A stretch of DNA of 64,000 nucleotides from Agromyces hippuratus. Its GTDB lineage: Bacteria; Actinomycetota; Actinomycetes; Actinomycetales; Microbacteriaceae. Numbering within the stretch: position 1 is the stretch's first letter; the number at the start of each line of letters is the position of its first letter. A model generated the notes under the pieces. That model saw only the letters and a list, made by a program, of their open reading frames with translations. It was not told the origin of the DNA and did not search any database. The stretch lies in NCBI RefSeq assembly GCF_013410355.1, contig NZ_JACCFI010000001.1:3224001-3288000 (forward strand). The letters are read 5' to 3'. Shown one piece after another: positions 60,439 through 64,000 of the stretch. The position numbers were made by a program, and so were the translations under genes.

Positions 60439-61797
60439 ATGAGAATCAGACGGCATCGCCGTTGGATGGCCCCCGTGGTGGCGGCCGCGGCGGTTGGACT
60501 CGCCCTCACGGGCTGCACCGGAGACGTCGCGCCAGAGGACGCTGCCGACGTCGATTGCACCGACTACGAGCAGTACGGCACCTTCGACGGCGCCGAGGTC
60601 ACGGTGGCCGGCACCATCCTCGACCTCGAGGCCGACCGCCTCATCGAGTCGTGGTCGGACTTCGAGGCCTGCACCGGCATCGCGGTCGACTACCAGGGCT
60701 CGAGTGAGTTCGAGGCGCAGATCGCCGTGCTCGCCGAGGGTGGCAACGCCCCCGATGTCGGCATCGTGCCGCAGCCCGGTCTCCTCGGCCGACTCGCCGC
60801 GGGCGGCTGGCTGATCCCCGCCTCCGCCGACGTCGAGGCCAACGTCGACGAGTGGTGGTCGGAGGACTGGAAGAAGTACGGCACCTACGAGGACACCTTC
60901 TACGCCGCTCCGCTCATGGCGAGCATCAAGGGCTACGTCTGGTACTCGCCGGCCGAGTTCGAAGAGAAGGGGTACGAGATCCCCAAGACCCTCGACGAGC
61001 TGACTGAACTCTCCGAGACGATCGCGGCCGAGGGCGACCACAAGCCCTGGTGCGTCGGCCTCGAGTCGGGCGACGCCACGGGCTGGCCGGGCACCGACTG
61101 GGTCGAGGACTACATGCTGCGCCTGCACGGCGCCGACGTGTACGACCAGTGGGTCACGCACGGCATCCCGTTCAACGACCCGCAGGTCGCAGAGGCCTTC
61201 GACGCGGTCGGCGGCTACCTGAAGAACGACGACATGGTCAACGGGGGCATCGGTGACGTGTCGACGCAGGTCACCGAGGCGTTCCAGACCGCCGGCCTGC
61301 CGATCCTCGACGGAGCGTGCTCGCTGCACCACCAGGCCTCGTTCTACGAGACCTTCTGGAACCCCGAGGGCGGCGACGAGAACACCGTCGCGTCCGACGG
61401 CAGCGTGTTCGCGTTCCTCCTCCCGCCGGTCAACGCCGACGACCCGCTGTCCGTCACGGGCGGCGGCGAGTTCCCGGTCGCGTTCCGCGACGCCGAAGAG
61501 GTCGAGGCGTTCCGCACCTACCTCTCGAGCGACCTCTGGGCCAACAACCGGGTGAGCCTCGGCGGCGTCATCAGCGCGAACAAGGGACTCGACCCGCAGG
61601 TGGCCTCGAGCGAACTGCTGACCCAGTCGATCGAGATCCTCCAGGACCCCGAGACCACGTTCCGGTTCGACGGTTCCGACCTGATGCCGGGCGCCGTCGG
61701 CGCCGATTCCTTCTGGAAGGGCATGGTCGCCTGGGTCACGGGTGAGGACACCGCTCAGGTGCTCGACACCATCGAGTCGAGCTGGCCGCAGGGCTAG
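60439..61797 (+). CDS. Oligosaccharide ABC importer, substrate-binding lipoprotein (AglE type)
   Basis: The 452-residue product has a lipoprotein signal with lipobox LTGC (PVVAAAAVGLALTGC). The mature part shows the alpha-glucoside-type binding protein pattern: VTVAGTILDLEADRLIESWSDFEACTGIAVDYQGSSEFEAQIAVLAEGGNAPDVGIVPQPG and WPGTDWVEDYMLRLHG. In AglEFG systems the ligand is sucrose, trehalose, maltose or similar. GAGGAGATGAC precedes ATG 60439. No ATPase gene lies here; such importers often share a general MsiK-like ATPase encoded elsewhere. Confidence 0.9.
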   Translation: MRIRRHRRWMAPVVAAAAVGLALTGCTGDVAPEDAADVDCTDYEQYGTFDGAEVTVAGTILDLEADRLIESWSDFEACTGIAVDYQGSSEFEAQIAVLAEGGNAPDVGIVPQPGLLGRLAAGGWLIPASADVEANVDEWWSEDWKKYGTYEDTFYAAPLMASIKGYVWYSPAEFEEKGYEIPKTLDELTELSETIAAEGDHKPWCVGLESGDATGWPGTDWVEDYMLRLHGADVYDQWVTHGIPFNDPQVAEAFDAVGGYLKNDDMVNGGIGDVSTQVTEAFQTAGLPILDGACSLHHQASFYETFWNPEGGDENTVASDGSVFAFLLPPVNADDPLSVTGGGEFPVAFRDAEEVEAFRTYLSSDLWANNRVSLGGVISANKGLDPQVASSELLTQSIEILQDPETTFRFDGSDLMPGAVGADSFWKGMVAWVTGEDTAQVLDTIESSWPQG

Positions 61798-61827
61798 CTG
61801 GCGCGACTCACGCCCGAAGGGCATGAT

Positions 61828-61860
61828 CGGAGGGCGGGGATGCGAAATCCCCGCCCTCCG
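61828..61860 (+). terminator. Attenuating hairpin between the binding protein and permease genes
   Basis: A perfect 14-bp stem (61828-61841 with 61847-61860) lies 31 bases after the binding-protein stop and 54 before the next start. In binding-protein operons such a hairpin protects the first gene's mRNA and limits read-through, giving more binding protein than permease. Confidence 0.7.
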
Positions 61861-61913
61861 TCACCCGCCTTCGACGACCACTCCGATTTCAATGACGAAC
61901 ATTGGGAGGCACG

Positions 61914-62879
61914 ATGACCACCGCCGATCTGCTCGGCAAGCTGCTGCAGGTGGTGATGGGGCTCGCGGTGTTCGCCGCCGTGGTCGGCCTCCTCATCTTC
62001 TTCATCGACAAGGCTCCGAAGAAGGGTCGCGATTACTGGCAGCTGGGCCTCTTCCTCCTGCCGGCGATGCTCTTCATCGCCATCGGCCTCGTGTACCCGG
62101 CGATCCGCACGAGCCTCCTCGCGTTCCAGGACTCGAGCGGTGACTGGACGCTCGACAACTTCGTCTGGACCTTCACCCAGCCGGCCGCCATTCGCACGCT
62201 GATCAACACGGTCATCTGGGTACTGCTCGTTCCGACCATCTCGACGGCCGTCGGCCTCGCCTATGCCGTGTTCATCGACAAGTCGCGCGGCGAGAAGTAC
62301 TACAAGGTGATCCTGTTCATGCCGATCGCCATCTCATTCGTCGGCGCGGGCGTCATCTGGAGCTTCGTCTACGACTACAACGGGGTCGGCGAGCAGATCG
62401 GCCTGTTGAACGCACTGGTCGTCGCAGCGGGCGGCGAACCGGTGCAGTGGCTGCAGACCGACCCGATCAACACCTTCCTGCTGATCGTCGTCATGATCTG
62501 GATCCAGACCGGATTCGCCATGGTGCTCCTGAGCGCGGCGATCAAGGGCGTGCCGACCGAGCAGATCGAGGCCGCGCAGCTCGACGGCACGAACGGCTGG
62601 CAGCGCTTCATGAACGTCACGGTGCCGGGCATCCGCGGCGCACTCGTCGTGGTGCTCACGACGATCTCGATCGCGACGCTGAAGGTCTTCGACATCGTCC
62701 GCACGATGACCGCCGGAAACTTCAACACGAGCGTCATCGCCAATGAGATGTACACCCAGGCATTCCGAGCGAGCGAAGTGGGGCGCGGCTCGGCCCTCGC
62801 CCTGATCCTCTTCGTGCTCGTGCTGCCGATCGTCGTCTACAACGTCAATGTGCTCCGCAAGCAGAGGGAGATCCGATGA
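61914..62879 (+). CDS. Oligosaccharide ABC importer, permease 1 (AglF/MalF type)
   Basis: The 321-residue membrane protein has two N-terminal hydrophobic segments before the six-helix core. The coupling loop IEAAQLDGTNGWQRFMNVTVPGIRGA (EAA motif) is near residue 215. The extra N-terminal helix pair is usual for AglF. GGGAGGCACG precedes ATG 61914. Its end overlaps permease 2 by four bases. Confidence 0.9.
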   Translation: MTTADLLGKLLQVVMGLAVFAAVVGLLIFFIDKAPKKGRDYWQLGLFLLPAMLFIAIGLVYPAIRTSLLAFQDSSGDWTLDNFVWTFTQPAAIRTLINTVIWVLLVPTISTAVGLAYAVFIDKSRGEKYYKVILFMPIAISFVGAGVIWSFVYDYNGVGEQIGLLNALVVAAGGEPVQWLQTDPINTFLLIVVMIWIQTGFAMVLLSAAIKGVPTEQIEAAQLDGTNGWQRFMNVTVPGIRGALVVVLTTISIATLKVFDIVRTMTAGNFNTSVIANEMYTQAFRASEVGRGSALALILFVLVLPIVVYNVNVLRKQREIR

Positions 62880-63865
62880 GCAGCGTCGCACCAGCCGACC
62901 TCCCGGTCGGTGAGAACCTCGGCTCGATCGAGGCCGCCGAGCGCACCGAGTACGGCACCAAGACGGCCCGGGTGAAGAAACGACTGACCTCGCGCACCGC
63001 GACGGTCATCGCGCTCATCATCGCGGTGCTCTGGACCATCCCGACCTTCGGCCTGCTCGTCTCGTCGTTCCGGCCGGCCGAGCTGATCCGCACCACGGGC
63101 TGGTGGACGATCTTCCAGAACCCGGGCTTCACGCTCGACAACTACCGAGAGGTGCTGTTCTCGACCTCGTCGTCGTCACCGCAGCTCGGCTCGTACATCG
63201 TCAACTCGATCGCCATCGCGCTGATCGCCACGCTGATCCCGCTCGTCTTCGCATCGATGGCCGCATACGCGTTCGCGTGGATCCGGTTCAAGTGGGTCAA
63301 CTGGCTCTTCATCTTCGTGTTCGCGCTGCAGATCATCCCGCTGCAGATGGCGCTCGTGCCGCTGCTGCAGATCTTCTCGACGTGGCTGCGCCCGATGCAG
63401 GCCTGGTTGCACGACATGGTGCCGATCATCCCCGAGCAGAACTACCTGCCGCTGTGGCTCGCGCACTCGATGTTCGCGCTTCCGCTCGCGATCTTCCTGC
63501 TGCACAACTTCATCGCCGAGATCCCGTCCGACGTCATCGAGGCGGCGCGGGTCGACGGCGCGACGCACGGTCAGATCTTCTTCCGCATCGTGCTGCCGCT
63601 CGCGACGCCGGCGCTCGCCTCGTTCGCGATCTTCCAGTTCATCTGGGTGTGGAACGACCTGCTCGTCGCCCTGATCTTCTCCGGCGGCACGCAAGACGTC
63701 GCTCCGCTCACCCAGCGGCTGGCCGAGATGGTCGGCACGAGAGGGCAGGACTGGCAGCGACTGACCGCTGCCGCGTTCATCTCGATCGTGATTCCGCTCG
63801 GCGTCTTCTTCGGGCTGCAGCGCTACTTCGTGCGCGGGCTGCTGGCAGGCTCCACCAAGGGGTAG
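62876..63865 (+). CDS. Oligosaccharide ABC importer, permease 2 (AglG/MalG type)
   Basis: The 329-residue product has a charged cytoplasmic N-terminus of about 40 residues, six hydrophobic segments and the EAA loop VIEAARVDGATHGQIFFRIVLPLATPA. The final VFFGLQRYFVRGLLAGSTKG is the standard MalG-type C-terminus that contacts the ATPase. It completes the importer with the two genes before it. Confidence 0.92.
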   Translation: MSSVAPADLPVGENLGSIEAAERTEYGTKTARVKKRLTSRTATVIALIIAVLWTIPTFGLLVSSFRPAELIRTTGWWTIFQNPGFTLDNYREVLFSTSSSSPQLGSYIVNSIAIALIATLIPLVFASMAAYAFAWIRFKWVNWLFIFVFALQIIPLQMALVPLLQIFSTWLRPMQAWLHDMVPIIPEQNYLPLWLAHSMFALPLAIFLLHNFIAEIPSDVIEAARVDGATHGQIFFRIVLPLATPALASFAIFQFIWVWNDLLVALIFSGGTQDVAPLTQRLAEMVGTRGQDWQRLTAAAFISIVIPLGVFFGLQRYFVRGLLAGSTKG

Positions 63866-63879
63866 GCCAGCGGGCACGG

Positions 63880-63912
63880 CCGGATGCCGCTCGGCCTCGG
63901 CCCGCGGCATCC
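63880..63912. terminator. Terminator after the importer operon
   Basis: CGGATGCCGC (63880-63889) pairs with GCGGCATCCG (63903-63912), 15 bases beyond the last stop codon. This is another hairpin built from the GGATGCC/GGCATCC word. Confidence 0.65.
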
Positions 63913-63979
63913 GCTCTGCCCTGCTCCGCTTCCGGCGAACGGCGGGTGACGTGAACGGGGCCCGGAATAGGGTGATGCC

Positions 63980-64000
63980 ATGAGCATGCACGGGGGAGCA
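63980..64000 (+). CDS. First codons of a further gene (truncated by the window end)
   Basis: ATG at 63980 opens MSMHGGA before the window ends. A TAGGGT-like -10 element at 63968-63973 lies only seven bases upstream, so the transcript may be leaderless. Proteins with an MSMHGG-type start include actinobacterial ABC exporter half-transporters, but seven residues prove nothing. Confidence 0.35.

Overview
The window is high-GC, densely coded bacterial DNA with many ATGA or GTGA start/stop overlaps, GTG starts, A-type malate synthase, TAGNNT-like -10 boxes, and GGATGCC/GGCATCC words scattered everywhere. This fits an actinobacterium, most likely Microbacteriaceae (Agromyces/Microbacterium-like). 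The family assignment is inferred from gene style and content, not from a marker-gene comparison. I saw no tRNA, rRNA, CRISPR array, insertion sequence or prophage block.

Layout. 1-1.5 kb: tail of an unidentified gene, then a VOC (glyoxalase-fold) gene and its HxlR-type regulator behind two tandem operator-like sites. 1.5-12.9 kb: amine/polyamine module. It holds aldehyde dehydrogenase, cupin and FAD amine oxidase (minus-strand operon), a RamB/ScfR-type regulator, an isochorismatase-fold hydrolase, a dienelactone hydrolase, a small lipoprotein and a four-gene spermidine/putrescine ABC importer (potA-D-B-C). 13-18.6 kb: MacB-like export system (acidic lipoprotein, peptidoglycan-binding adaptor, ATPase, permease) divergent from a response regulator/histidine kinase pair. 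18.6-20 kb: an isolated AbiEi-like/DUF559 nuclease-fold gene between two related hairpins and two low-complexity tracts; I regard this cassette as the most unusual object in the window. 20.2-23.3 kb: glyoxylate shunt (aceA, aceB). 23.4-29.7 kb: assorted enzymes, an MFS exporter divergent from an ArsR-type regulator with a perfect palindrome between them, and an orphan YqaJ-type nuclease gene.

29.8-39.3 kb: a sugar catabolic locus. A ROK repressor diverges from a co-oriented run: Gfo/Idh/MocA dehydrogenase, RbsA-like ATPase, two RbsC-like permeases, periplasmic binding lipoprotein and two TIM-barrel isomerase/epimerases. Nearly every junction overlaps, and the last two genes follow a 97-base gap with a hairpin. 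39.4-44.5 kb: DUF1294 membrane protein, tandem Amidase_6 paralogues and a Tat-exported GH106-type glycosidase behind a LacI-like palindrome. 44.6-49.3 kb: a second MacB-like ATPase/permease pair divergent from a second two-component system. 49.4-55.4 kb: PucR-type regulator, secreted Xaa-Pro dipeptidyl-peptidase-like protein, MFS drug exporter with MarR regulator, RidA. 55.4-56.7 kb: the rplJ-rplL ribosomal operon with an L10-type leader and attenuator. 56.7-64 kb: DUF805 protein, leaderless MarR regulator plus MFS exporter, then a LacI regulator divergent from an oligosaccharide ABC importer (binding protein, two permeases), and the first codons of another gene.

Taken together the genes describe a free-living heterotroph equipped for polyamines, plant-type sugars and acetate or fatty acids. 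The RamB-type regulator at 4.9-6.4 kb is a natural candidate to control aceA/aceB 14 kb away.
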